The position numbers were made by a program, and so were the translations under genes. From Rhodamnia argentea (taxonomy: Eukaryota; Streptophyta; Magnoliopsida; Myrtales; Myrtaceae): DNA of 64,000 nt. Below, piece after piece: positions 1-11,970 of the stretch. Within the stretch, counting starts at the first letter, position 1. Each line of letters begins with the position of its first letter. The stretch covers positions 28,395,903 to 28,459,902 of the forward strand of contig NC_063152.1 in assembly GCF_020921035.1 (NCBI RefSeq), given 5' to 3'. A model generated the notes under the pieces. The model was not told the origin of the DNA. It saw only the letters and a list, made by a program, of their open reading frames with translations, and did no database searches.

Positions 1-1013
1 TTATGTAATGTAGGTGTGTGTTGGTGTTAGTTCACAATGCAATGCCATTTTCTTCGTTGCTTTTGAACGGATTCAATGCATCGAGGGCTGATTCTCAATT
101 CTTGAATGACGAGTTGAGTGCACCATTAGTTATGGGTCACTCCTGTCGATATATTATTCGGAATCTTAAACTTGGACAGTGGCAAAGGCAACCACCGTCA
201 CTATCCCGATAGGTTATTGACAGTGATGAGTAGTGGTCACTGCGAGCGATGAGAAGCCCCCTCGAGCTTCCCTCGCTCTTTTTTTTTTATAATTATTATT
301 ACATTTCTTTTGCCTTTCTTTCAGGATTTCAATTTCTTTTACCTAACAAGGACTTGGGATCATATTATGTCGGCTAAATCTAGACTAATCTCATTGCGGA
401 GGGCTGTCCCAAAGCCGAAGCCCAATTCTTATTGCTGTCATATCAGCATAGCTTGAGTTCCTGTGCTGCGTTTTGTGGGGTTGAGTGGCCTGATGATTGT
501 TGACTGCGGAAGAGTGATCAGGTTTTTGTCTTCTCCTGTGGCATTGCATGAAGGACCTTTGGTTTGTTAACCCGTTCAGAACGTGTTGTGGTCACATGGT
601 ACTCTAACGTCGGCTTATTTCCCCCTGTAGTTTAGGGGAACATGGGTCTGTCGGGAAATTGACCATTCTATCATAGAATAGAATGTTAGAGCCGACGCTT
701 TCGGAGGCATGAAGCTGTCTGCAATGTTACCAACTTGACAAAGCCGTCAGTTAGAAAAGTCATCTGGCGGACCAAGTGCATACGCTTGGAGTACACATGG
801 ACTGTCGGGTCGGGAGTCTCACCAAGTTTTGTTAACGGATCTTGCGCTTGCTATTAGAGAGGAAAATTCAACACTTAGTCCAAATGGTTACAACAGAATC
901 ACAAATACGCGGAGGCAAGAGTGACCAGAGACTCATGTTTTGCTGCACGAGCATTTCCTTCATCTTTGGCTTAATGAAAATGCCGTGCAGACTCTTCTAG
1001 TGAAGAACCCTCC
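1..1013. other. Gene-free stretch including the 3' UTR side of the cyanoalanine synthase gene
   Basis: I see no convincing coding region here. The part next to position 1013 should hold the 3' UTR of the minus-strand synthase gene, whose stop codon is at 1014-1016. The rest is ordinary AT-rich intergenic sequence with short poly-T runs near 280-290. The small open frame at 18-212 has no recognisable motif and no splice partner. Confidence 0.5.
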
Positions 1014-3648
1014 TCAGTCAACCGAAACCGGTTGCATCTTCTCGGCCTCATCCCTCAACTCCTGGAACAGGACCGACGACAAGTATCTTTCCCCAAAGCT
1101 TGGATGAATGGTCTGAAACGGTAAACAATGACAAACCCGTCATTACAACTCATGAGCTGCGTGCCGAGAAACTGCATCCCAGACGAAAACTAATTTGTTC
1201 AACAGCTCTAGGAAGTGCATCTCGCTTACCACGATAAGCTTGCCTTTGTTCTCTGGCCTCTGTGCAAGTCTGAGGGCGGCGACGGTGTTAGCTCCCGAAG
1301 ATATTCCGACCTGCATCATGTAGATTGCTTCACTAAATTTACCTCAGCGAGCAGACATCGATTGTCTCTAACCACGACGATTGAAAAACGCAATTGCTCC
1401 TTAAAACTAAGGATATAGCATAAATCAGGGGGAAAAAAGTACCATCAATCCCTCCTTTAATGCCAATTGCCTCGCCATATTCACCGCATCTTCACTGGAG
1501 ACCTGCCACCTCGCATAAGAAAGAGTTATGTACGCGATCACCCTTCTCTCTCTCTCTCTCTCTCTCCCCGTCTCTAATTATGTTACTAGCTAAGAGATAT
1601 ATATTAAGCAACAAACTCACCATGAGAACTTCCTCCATTATATCCATGTCCAAGATATCCGGCTTGAATCCGACGCCATTGCCAGTGATATGATGGGGTC
1701 CTATATCACATGAAGTACTCAATGCTGAAGCCTCTCTCTTTGAGAAAATAAATCTAGTGCAGGAAGCAACTGAATAAGTAGTTCGACATATGTTGTTTAC
1801 GAGCCCTTCCGTTTCAGAACATTGTGAATGGAGAAGTCTACTTATCCATGAAGAGAGCGAAAGCGCTGCAGTGTTTACCCGGTTTACCGCCATTAAGGAT
1901 GTTACTTTCAGCAGGCTCGAGTCCATATATCTGCCATTCCGGAGTGAAAAGTAGGTATTAGCAAAGAAAAGGCCGCGGTAAGTTTTAATTTAGTGACTGA
2001 GAAGCAAGTTAAAATCAGATGATGAGTTACCGACCTTGACATTAGGATTTTTGGATTTGAGATATTGTCCAACACCTGACACCGTGCCACCGCTGCCGAT
2101 ACCCATCACGAAAATGTCGACCTGTCCATTCGTATCCTCCCATATCTCAGGACCAGTAGTCTCAAAGTGCACCTGTTTTATCAGATCATTTAATTAAGCT
2201 GAGTTAGGCAATTTATCTTAGTTCAACCAGTTCAAGATACCACTGAAAATGAAGTTGGCAGCCACCTGAGTATTGGCCGGATTCGAAAACTGTTGCGGCA
2301 TGTGAGCATTTGGGGTGGATTCCAAGAGTTCGTAAGCCTTCTTGACCGTCCCGCCCATCCCCTTGGTGGGATCGGTGAGGATCAGCTCAGCTCCGAACGC
2401 CCTCATGGTGACCCTCCTCTCCAAGCTGGTGTAAGAGGGCATGGTCAGGATCATCTTGTAACCTTTCATGGCTGCCATGAAAGCCATGCTGATTCCCATG
2501 TTCCCCGAAGTCGGCTCTATCAAAGTCGTCTATTCCGGCAAAAAACAGCACAAGTCAGTCCGAGAAAAACCGAAATTCGCGGGGCAAAATAAGGAGCGCA
2601 TAGGAGGAGCCAATTAACCTTCCCAGGACTGATCAAGTTCTTCTTTTCGGCATCATCGATCATCGCAAACGCGGGCCTGGCGACGAATATAAAATCGCAT
2701 TAATCCTCACTTCGAATGTGATAAAGGCACTTAACATTGAGCGGGAATCCGTCTTTTTCTAAAGAACTGGCATGAAATATATTTTATATCGCGACGAAAG
2801 CGAAGGAAAAAACCTGTCTTTGATGCTGGCCGTCGGTTGCATCATTTCTTGCTTGACAGCAACATAAGCCCCACATCCTTCAGTGACTTTGTTCAGAAAC
2901 ACCAGGGGAGTCCTCCCAATCAGCTGATGTTAAGCATTGTATTAGCATACTTAATTAAGGATAACAAAAGAGTGGAAAATGCATGGTTCTATTTAATTTA
3001 CAAAAAAAACCGTTTTACAAAAGCTTAAGAATTAATCGATCGGATAACGAAACTTTAAATTCCGTAGAGGACCTTCTATTATAATAATCCGACACGAACG
3101 AGGATAAAAAGACCCAGTTCATCCTTCCCCCCCGCCCACAACTAGCACGTGGCGATACATAACTGGCGAGGGAGAAAACGGAAGGGTCAAAGAACTAAAA
3201 TGACGAGAACAGCCCGGAAAGCAAATCTCAGTCCGACAGTCGTGAGCTACAAAGATTCGGCTGCTCAAGCAAAAGAGGATCTGAAGTGGAGACAACCAAC
3301 GACCAATCGAAACTAAACTAAAGCAAGCTAAAGGATGCTAACAGTTTTAATGCATCCATTCAAAAGTCTCTGCATTTGAAGAGCCAATCACACCACTCCA
3401 GAACAAACAAACTTGATTTGCAGAATTCAACCGAGAGAGAGAGAGAGAGAGAGATTGGGGACCTGAGAGACTTGGGTCCTGATTTTGGTCCCCGGGAGGT
3501 CTTTGGGGAGGTCCCGGAGACGCTGCGCGAAGGAAGGCGAGTCCGACACCAAGGCTTCGGTCGAGAAGAGCGATCGGAGCGGCGTCAGGAGCTCGTGACT
3601 GTGGCGTGTCTGGGAGCTTCTCTTCAAGCAACTCCTGAGAGCAGCCAT
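1014..3648 (-). CDS. CYSC1: Bifunctional L-3-cyanoalanine synthase/cysteine synthase, mitochondrial type
   Basis: PLP enzyme that joins cyanide to cysteine to give beta-cyanoalanine and sulfide, with side activity as O-acetylserine sulfhydrylase. In plants it works in mitochondria. Ten exons join in frame to 375 residues: 3463-3648, 2814-2923, 2619-2676, 2266-2529, 2035-2172, 1879-1930, 1621-1700, 1443-1502, 1230-1310, 1014-1112. The start follows a leader rich in Arg, Ser and Leu, typical of a mitochondrial presequence. The PLP lysine lies in SIKDR (about residue 97), the substrate loop is TSGNMG (about 125-130) and the phosphate-binding loop is GIGSGGT (about 230-236). Met at about 129 and 229 and Ser at about 233 are the residues known to separate cyanoalanine synthases from cytosolic cysteine synthases (Thr, Ser and Thr there). 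Length and exon order look normal, with no lesion. The exon 5 donor (GTCGGT) is the least canonical border. Confidence 0.95.
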
Positions 3649-3765
3649 TGATAGAAAGCTTCCGCTTCTGTCTCCCCACGCACAGTGGCCTCTTCCTACT
3701 CTTCTGTGGACGTTAGGAGAGAGTTTGGGAGAGAGAGACGCAAAGACGGTGAAGGTGATGCCTCC

Positions 3766-3775
3766 CTTTATATAG
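3766..3775 (-). promoter_or_regulatory. TATA box of the cyanoalanine synthase gene
   Basis: On the minus strand this reads CTATATAAAG and lies about 120 bases upstream of the ATG at 3648. That fits a core promoter with a leader of roughly 90 bases. The call rests on motif and position only; the transcription start was not observed. Confidence 0.55.
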
Positions 3776-3879
3776 TGCCTAGCGGTCGGAAATATGCTGC
3801 TCGAGGATAAAGCGACAAATGAAGTACACACATAGACCCGTCATCCTATAATAAGAATCAATTAATTAAAAGGATCTTT

Positions 3880-4145
3880 GTAGAATCTTTTAAGCTCCGC
3901 TTGTCTTGCGAAAAATGATCTATTTAGAAAATATTTTTTTAAAAATGATTGATTCATACCATTTGAAATAATTAGCCAACGAAAATAATTGATTGTCGAA
4001 AGCAATTTACGTCTTAATATTTTCATGAACTATGAAAAAGTTGTTCATTTACTTATTTTTGTAAGCAATATATAAGTGATTAATTTTTGAATTTTTTTTT
4101 TCAAATCGTCCATTCTTTCCTAAACAAACGGAGCCCTAAAGTTAT
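3880..4145. repeat. Remnant of an AT-rich transposon end (family shared with 52.4-52.6 kb and 63.2-63.3 kb)
   Basis: The stretch is rich in GAAAATATTTTT-like words and ends with AAACAAACGGAGCCCTAAAG. Nearly the same end, AAACAAACGGCGCTAAAGTT, occurs at about 52566-52585, and a looser match lies near 63190-63300. I read it as a degraded terminal piece of a dispersed element; the family is not identified. Confidence 0.35.
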
Positions 4146-4278
4146 ATATAGTAATGTAAAGGACAGTTTCATAAAAACGATGCATAGAAAATGACGTAGA
4201 ATCTTATTAAACCTTAAGGATGATATATTCGTTTAAAGGCCTAATTTCAGCTTGCCGCGCTATTCTGACCGTGTTCGT

Positions 4279-5439
4279 TAGAGGTGTCAAATGGGTGGGT
4301 CGGGTCGGGTTTGAGTTGGGTCGAATATGGTCCGACCTATATTAATCCATTTAGCTCGTTTTGACCCATATTTATCCAATACAAATTCAATGACCCATAC
4401 CCGACCGGTATTTCTCAAACAATTCTATATTAAACCAAATCATACCGGATAAAAAAAATGATATTTAACTAAATCATACGATACAAATTTTGTGAAATTT
4501 TTTTTATTATATATATTTTAATTTTTTAAATTTTATAAAATGTTTTTAATTTCTAGACAAAAAAAAGGTTTTTAATTTTTATTTTATTTTATCTTTTATT
4601 TTTCTTCTTTTTTGTTTTTTTCTCATTCCTCCTTTCTCCTCCCTCCTTCGTCTGCAATCTTCATTTGCAACCTACGTCAACAACCTCCCTCCTCCGTCCA
4701 CCGATATTCGGGGCTTTGGTGACGGCGGGAAGCTCGGCAACTAACTGCTTCCCAACGAGGCTCACTCAATTCAGGCTGGTGACTCGAGGCCGGATCTCGA
4801 CGAGCCTCGAGCTCGCCCGATGTCGGCGAGCTCCAGCCTCACTCTATTCTACCCGACAACTCGAGGCCGGATCCCCGACAAGCCTCAAGCTCGCCTAGGC
4901 TCATACGAGTTCGCTCGGATCGAATCTCGGCTGGTGACTCGAGCTCGCCTAGGCTTGTATGCTTAGGCCGAGCTTCGACTCGCCTAGATCGACCGAGCCT
5001 CGAGCTTGTCGGTACTCGGCCGAACCTTGAGGCTCGCTAGATCTCGGCCCGCCAAGCTCGCCCTAGGCTCGGCGATGGCCGTCGCTGGCCCTCGGCCGAG
5101 CCTCGAGGCTCGCGAGATCTCGGCTAGTGGAGCTCGCCCTAGGCTCGCCGATGGTCGTCGTCGGCTAGTGGCGGCCAAAGCGGGAGAAAAAAAAAGAAAA
5201 AAATTAATATTATAATAAAATATTAAAAGTTCGAATTTTCTTTTAAATATTCATCAAATTTATTTATAATTCTCTTATGATAGTTGTTTTACCTGACCCA
5301 TTTATAGCCCATTTAGAACCCATTAGATTTCTAAATAACCTACTTATGACCCATTTAAGCACTTAAGCTAACCTATTTTTAACCCACCACCATCAAATAT
5401 GGGTTGAATATGGGTTCTAAACCCATTTGGCCACCTCTA
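4279..5439. mobile_element. Non-autonomous hAT-like DNA transposon, 1161 bp
   Basis: The left end reads TAGAGGTGTCAAATGGGT. The right end, on the opposite strand, reads TAGAGGTGGCCAAATGGGTT, giving imperfect terminal inverted repeats. The flanks carry an 8-base target duplication: GTGTTCGT at 4271-4278 and GTGTTCAT at 5440-5447, one mismatch. Repeated ACCCATTT-type words fill both subterminal regions. An 8-base duplication with a TAGAGGTG end is the hallmark of hAT elements. The middle (about 4700-5160) is GC-rich, with many CTCGAG/CTCGCC words, unlike the AT-rich ends. No transposase frame is present, so it would need a helper element to move. Confidence 0.8.
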
Positions 5440-5447
5440 GTGTTCAT

Positions 5448-6828
5448 AAATCGGTCTAAGGAGTGTCCGGGCAAAATTTACGACTACCATGGAGATGGGC
5501 TCTAGAAGGGTGAGTCAATCATAGTAGCCTCCTTTGGCGTGACGGTGGCCAAAAGCTCAGTCATTGCCCGGCGGATCGCATCATGCAAACATTTGCTCAC
5601 TATAAGGATCAAACTCGTGATCACCGCAGAGAATTTTTTTTTTTTTTTTTTTTTGGGTCGAAGGGATCACCGGAGAGATAGGCAAGCACTTCATCTCTAG
5701 ACTGCCATGCATTTTATTTGACGAGTTCTTCCACGGAACAATAGAGGGTAAGGTGCTAATATTCGAAGCTCGAAAGCGAAATTCGTTGCCGTGGCCCTAG
5801 GATTCCCCATCGACAACGGCATTATGCCATATTTGTAAAGGCAACGACACAGGCTCCCGCAGGTTTCTTGATTTTCTAATGAACACCTAGCCATCTCAAC
5901 AGCAAAACAATTGCAGTTACAATAACTAGGGTTGGCCCCTGTTGGCCGGGGATTAGTATTTGTTCAGATGAAGATGAATGAAGCCAATCCCAAGAACAAT
6001 TACAATAGCAACGAGCATATGTTTAATCCGACCGAGAGATTGGATCTGTAGACATCGATGGACGAATCAATGAATTTGGTGCCAACAAAAATATGGATGG
6101 AGGCTTCATTCTCAGAATCACAGCACGAGAGGTGATTGACTCGGTGGGGGTTCAATGCACCTGCCAATCTCAAGGTTGCCGTTTGGAAGGGTCTTCGTCG
6201 GGCGTCCGAGGACCAATCGGGCGTGTGCACACGTGATGCGTGTGGGAAGCACTTCTTTGTGGCTTCTTTTCAAAGAGAACAGGTTCATCTCCCAATTGAG
6301 TTAACAAGCGATTTTTTTTTTCTTTAAAGTTGAGGTGTTAAAATATGTCTTGAGTTTGAGCATTGAAAGCACGGAGCTTTCCTAATTTGACTTGGTTTTT
6401 TAGTTGGAGTAAGTTTCCTAAAATGAGTTTTCTTGTTCTTGTGTATGAGTAAGAAATGTCTTCATTGTGAAGACTAATCGCGAGGCGACTTCTTGTGAAT
6501 TGCATACACCCCGAAGCAGTAGAGTGTTGACACCACTAAAACCTAGTGAGGAAGATTTGTGAATTCCTTCGCGAGATTGGAAGATTATTTCGTGTGGAAT
6601 TGTTGGGCTAAAAGCTGTGTGAGTTATCGGGTGTAATTGGGTGCTGAGAAACGTTGAGAGTGTTTAAGTAATTCGAGTGTGATTGTAATCTCATTGGTAT
6701 CGCTTGATATATAATGAAATTCTTTGTTACTCTTTCCATGGATGTTGGTCATTCGACCAAATCACGTATATCCGGTAGTCGATTTATTTTATCGTTCTAT
6801 CGATTTTATTGTTCGATCGTTTGCTTCC
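5448..6828. other. Gene-free stretch
   Basis: Apart from a poly-T run at about 5635-5654 I see no gene, clear repeat end or RNA gene. Short open frames on both strands lack family motifs and splice partners. Confidence 0.4.
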
Positions 6829-7088
6829 TATTAGAAAGTCCAACCCCGAAAACTTAAACTGTTAGATGAAAGTGTTGTTTAATATTTAAGTACTCTAATG
6901 CTCCTCTTCACGCTTAATCTGGTCTTTTTACCTAGTACTAAGCATGGACATACTTCATTAGGGAGACAAATAGGGGCTTGAAAATATTTGAACTCAAGAT
7001 CTCCTATTCTGATACCATGCTAGAAAGTCAATTCCAAAAGTTTAAGCTGTTAGACGAAAGCGTGGTTTAATTTTTAAGTACTCTAACA
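6829..7088 (-). mobile_element. Degenerate TRIM (miniature LTR retrotransposon), minus orientation
   Basis: Two copies of a ~71-base LTR-like sequence lie at 7018-7088 and about 6829-6900. Between them, on the minus strand, TGGTATCAGA follows the 7018-7088 copy directly, matching the initiator tRNA-Met primer-binding site. A purine-rich tract (GAAGAGGAG) precedes the other copy. The flanks CTTCC (6824-6828) and CTTTC (7089-7093) look like a 5-base target duplication with one change. The internal words match the better preserved TRIM at 18399-18689. It has no coding capacity. Confidence 0.65.
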
Positions 7089-7093
7089 CTTTC

Positions 7094-10000
7094 TCTCCGC
7101 AACAAGAGATTCACGGCTCTTTGTCCGCTCGATGAAAAGAGTTTTTTCTCTTTCTCTTTCTCTTTCTCTCTCTCTCTCTAGATATTTCTAATTGAAAATT
7201 GCTTGAAGGAATGATGTCATTTGAATGGTAAGTTTGCATTGTATCATCTCTTACCCAAGATTTCTCCAAATTCTACTTTTTTCTATTCTATATTTGTTGA
7301 ACGTTCCGGCGGCTAGAGAGAAATTTCTAAACCAAACAAGCAAGCCATGGATGCAGAGACAAAAATCGATAAGGATGCTCGAACGTGTGGGCTGGATCGT
7401 AATCACATGTCAATTCCACGTCCATAGCAAAGCCGTCCGGTCATGCACCAAAAGAGTTGGCCGAAATCCCCTCAAAAAGGTTCACAAGTGTCAATACAAA
7501 AGAGAACAAAGTGGGTTGGCTCTTGGCAGCCGACGATGGTCAATATAACCACATGGAGAAAAGAAACTCCCGGACTGAAAGTTTGATACGGCCATTCGTG
7601 CAACGGGAGAGCCGGCCATTCGTGCCTGTAAATCCGTTCACGATATAGAAAAATGACGCCCATAATCATAACGAAATAAAACGTAAAAGCGGGAGAAAAA
7701 AATCGAGACACAAAATTCATCGAAAAAACTTTCGACCACCTATCAATGTAGACAAAAGTTTGCGATTTCCTCGTCGACCCAAATAATCATTCTTTCCGAA
7801 CGAGGCACTTTTCTTCTTTTATCAGCTAATTTTCGGAAGGGCGTTCATGGCAAACGCTCTCTTAAAAATTTGGAATTGCACCTATGATGCACGCTTCATG
7901 GAATATCTAACACCAGGGGGCGCAGCAGATACCGTTTTGGCGCTTCTCGGGAGGTTGTACTGTACGCTCGTATGGACCGGTGCGGTTTGGGAGAGATACA
8001 TTTGTACGGATCGAGTTGTCGTAGCTACCGTTCCTCCTTGGGACTCTGTCAAAAACAACTATACTACTGTTGTTAGTCGAGAAATTTACTTTTGTCTTAT
8101 TGGAGCAAGCGAAGCCCGTAAGCCGATCCTAATTCGCCCTTCTGTCTACGTCAGGAAAATGGAGCTCGGCCGAATATGGTAATTGACAATTGTCAGGACA
8201 GCCACCGCACAAAGTTGGCAGCTTTCATACGTTCCTTTTCTGATCCAAGGACCCTCGACCAATAATTCCATGAAGGTCCGAGCCCAGGACGAGACGACGG
8301 TCAGACGAGGTTGTCTTGATAAGAACTTGTGATGTTATGTTCATTTCGAGTGATGTGTTCTTTCTGTCCTTCCTCTCGTTGTTGTTGTTGCGTTTTTTTT
8401 TTTTTTTTTTGGGGGTGCAATTTAATTTAATTTAATCTGGCCGAATCTAACATGAGTAAAGTGGGTTTTCGAGATGTTTCTTAATAGATAATACATGTAA
8501 ATTGCCATGTGACTTCTTAAACAAAACATGAAACGCAATTTATTTATCAATCGAATTTGGCTGTAGATAGCCGAATCGAATAGCAGCCCAAGAAGTGGGG
8601 CCATAGGCTGACTCCGACCTGATAACAAATGGCCCAATGCAATGCACTTGAAGAGGGCTTTAGCTTCACGTATCCGAATTTTGCTCTGTCCTGGGACCCA
8701 CCAAACAAATAAGTCGGGTCATAAATGACGTGATCTAAATAGACGGGTTTAATCACCTATCTATGGATATGCAAATTTAGTGAACCATGCCCAATTCATA
8801 TTTCCAAAATAGTTCCATCTTTAATCTACTCTAGGAAAATTCATACCCATATTAAAGTGCAAGTGCGGAGTGAGTAAACGAGAGATCGAGTGAGGGCGAA
8901 AGATAATGAAGAAAGAGTCATGTAGATGGATTTGATTTAAGTAAATTGTAAACTCATGTACGATCCGCTTTGAGAGGTCTGCTCCCTCCCCATCCTGCCA
9001 CTCGATCGCATGATGCGTCATCAGCTGACACTTAACTTGAATTTTAGCTTTGTTTATTTAGTAACACAGTGTTTAGGTAGCTACAAATTAATTACGAGAA
9101 ACAATCAGGGTCAGAGTTGTTGCTGCCCTCAGATCAACCAATGCGAGATGGTTGCCATGGTTTTATTATTCTTTCGCAACAGTTGGCCAACATGCTTTCT
9201 TACATTTGCGTACTTCCTTGCGAACTTGTGTCGAGATCTATGTTGAATCGACACGATATAATACACTATATACCGATACGTGATTTTTCAAAAAATAGAG
9301 AATTTCGACACTTCGGAACACATTATATATCAAATGTATATATATTTTTATATATACATGATTAATTACCACGTATATATAAAATATATCGGCGTGAAGT
9401 TTCTTCTTCTATTGCTATTAGGGACTCACAATTAGATTTTTTTAGGTTGATTGAATATATTAATTTTGGAGTGGCTGGATATATGACTTAAGTGAATATT
9501 TTTTGACCTCTAATATATTGAGAATGCTTAAAATTGACATCATGTGTGTTGAAATGGTGTATCGGGATACCGAAGCGGCATGGTGTTGGCGTGTTTGGAG
9601 CGTTGACCATGTATTGGTCACATGTCGGAGATTATCGAAGTGTCGGAGAGTGGCCGACACGACATGACACGACACGACACGGAGGCTTTCGAAGAGTGTC
9701 TGTGTAACATAGGTTGGGTTTCATTCACCTCGAGTGGGCCAGCATTGCCTGCACTCGGGTTCGCATGAATCGTTCCATCAGTGACGTCAATCATGTCAGG
9801 CGTGGGATTGCACGAGAATCAACCGTCGTGATTTCATGAGGTCCGTACGAGTAGCTTCGTCGAGAAAGAGCGTGTGAACAACATGGTTCGGCGCGGGTAT
9901 GTTTTGGGCCTTTCTTTATGGCGGCCCGAATCGCAGTACGCTGTTCGGGCCTTGGAAAATGGGCTCAAATTCCAATGTTCATTTCATTGGCCCACGATAA

Positions 10001-10175
10001 AAAAGGGGCCGGGCGCCGAATTACTCGAATCCGTCTTCTTCAAGCTCGAGCACGCACTGACGCGAGTGGTTCACCACCTGCACTCCAAACTGCCTTCTTC
10101 ATTTTTTCCTTCTCACGCTTGCGCTGATCAACACCTTCGAATTCCGTTCATTCCGACTCTCTTCGTTCACAAACA
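7094..10175. other. Gene-free stretch with short simple repeats
   Basis: A CT-rich tract lies at about 7140-7181 and a poly-T run at about 8393-8410. A small run of GACAC units lies near 9655-9680. A 111-codon open frame at 7847-8182 has no motif I recognise. The last ~150 bases should hold the promoter and leader of the gene starting at 10176. Confidence 0.45.
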
Positions 10176-11970
10176 ATGGGGAACCAAACCGCTCCTCGTC
10201 CACTTCCACGTCTCTTTGTCTTCTTCCTTCTCTCCCTCCTCATCCTCGCTTCCCTAAGCGCGAAGTTTCTCCTACCCGTCGACGCCGCGCACCGGAGGAT
10301 CCACGTCGACGACGACCTCGACGACGTGATCGACGACGAGGAGGACGAGTCCTGGAGGCAATGGGGCCAGAAGTCGACGCCTTCTCCTTCCGACGAAGAG
10401 TTCGATCCTCCTCCGGATTTGTCGAGCGTGGATTTGGGCCAGTTTCAGGAGGAGATGATGAGGCGTCACTCCGGGCCCACCTTCGGGTTCGTGAAGCTCC
10501 GACTGGGCGTTCCTCGGACCCGGGTAATTGCAATTTCAATTTCAATTTCTGATTCTCTTGTTGCGATTTTCTTGTACGGTTGTCGGTTTTCCCTTTTCTT
10601 TTAGGATGGTTTTGAGTTGTTCGTAAATCGATCACCTTCTCGATATTTCAAGGTAAGGTTTAGCTAAGGTTTGAGTTCAGCTATGCGTGACATTGATTAC
10701 ACATTTGGAATAGTTTTAATGCGTTAATCCAGTTGAAAGTCATTAATCTATAACTTTGCGGTTAATTACTGTTCAACCCAGAAAGCAATTTGATAGCACA
10801 ATGGTTTCCTCAGCTTAACAAGAGGAGGCTAGACATCAACGTCAGTGGAAGATTCATTTCTTCAGCTGAACTAGAACTAGACTTTGATCCAGGCAACATT
10901 TGGTCGTCTCCGACAGGAAGATTGATCTCTAGTTAGAATATGGGCTATGATTTGGGTTTTGTTTCTCCGAAGAGGACATTGTGCATGGGGTTATTGTGCT
11001 TTACTGTTTTCTCCTTTTCCTTATAGCTAGAGCATTCAGTATGCCCTTTTGAAGAAGTAATTTGTAGCTTCCGTCAAATGGAGTTGTTTTGTATAGCCAG
11101 CAATTGACAATATGTTCACTTGCGAGTAATTCAGCTGATTTGCTACTTTATTGCACTTGCGGTACTTGGAAAAATCGTTGTGCTTCTGAAATATCCTCAC
11201 TTGCAGTGCTTGAAATATCATAATGCTTTTGAAATGTCCCCATGAATTAGAAAACTAGTCAGAGTCTCAATGAATTTTATTGGTCTTTTTCTGTCTCTTT
11301 TCAGGATATGGTGTCTGAGATCGCTATGAAGTGGACCAAAGTTTTAAAGACAGGAGCTGTTGAGGTGAAGTTCATGGGCATTGATCTTAATACGATCATG
11401 TTCACCATGGTCAAAGGCCAAGACACACTAGAGGTACCTCTTTCTTTTTGGCTTGATAAATCGGGTTTCGCCGCACCAAATAGGCTAGACATTAATTTGA
11501 TAACTAAGAGAGGTGGCAATTTTTTCTGAAGTCGATTTGTTTCTAAAGTGATCTTAAGTAGATAGCTCACGCTCTCGGCATGACACATTTTTGGAATGTT
11601 AGATAGAACATCATGTCAAGCAGGTCACAGAACATACTCATATATGAGGAATAAAACAACCCCCACACCTTCTCTTTATTGCGCATTCTCTGCTCTGCTC
11701 TATACCTTGCTTGATCTGTGAACATAGGTGGACTGCTTGATTACTCCTTGCCTTTTCATGTCCCAGTGGTTAATTATAATTCCACTCTCGTTGCAGTTGA
11801 AGGAGTTTTTGCTGGACCAACGAGAAGCATATGAGATAAAGATTGGAGATCAAGCATTCCGACGACCTGGAGATCCACCTCTGGAAGAAGTTCTCGAGAT
11901 GCTCCACAAAGAGAAGGAACCCAGTAAAATCCCAGGAGAAAATGAAGGGCGGTTGAAAGAAGAACTGTAG
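10176..11970 (+). CDS. Putative ER-lumen protein resembling the MESD chaperone family
   Basis: Three exons join in phase: 10176-10523, 11305-11433 and 11797-11970, giving 216 residues. Residues about 12-37 form a hydrophobic signal peptide, followed by a very acidic stretch (about 44-58) and a conserved-looking core. The core starts at about residue 105 and runs through exons 2 and 3. Core words such as EIAMKWTKVLKTG, the phrase around FTMVKGQDTLELKEF, and EIKIGDQ resemble the core of MESD-type chaperones, which escort membrane receptors out of the ER. The C-terminus is KEEL, a plausible variant of the KDEL/HDEL ER-retention signal, which fits a lumenal protein. The gene model is solid. The MESD link comes from remembered similarity and is tentative; a plain label would be conserved secreted or ER protein of unknown function. 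Confidence 0.85.

Noticed and set aside
7847..8182. 111-codon frame, MANALLKIWNC...
   Set aside because: No homology recalled, no splice partner, and a Trp/Cys-rich composition with no domain. Kept as non-coding.
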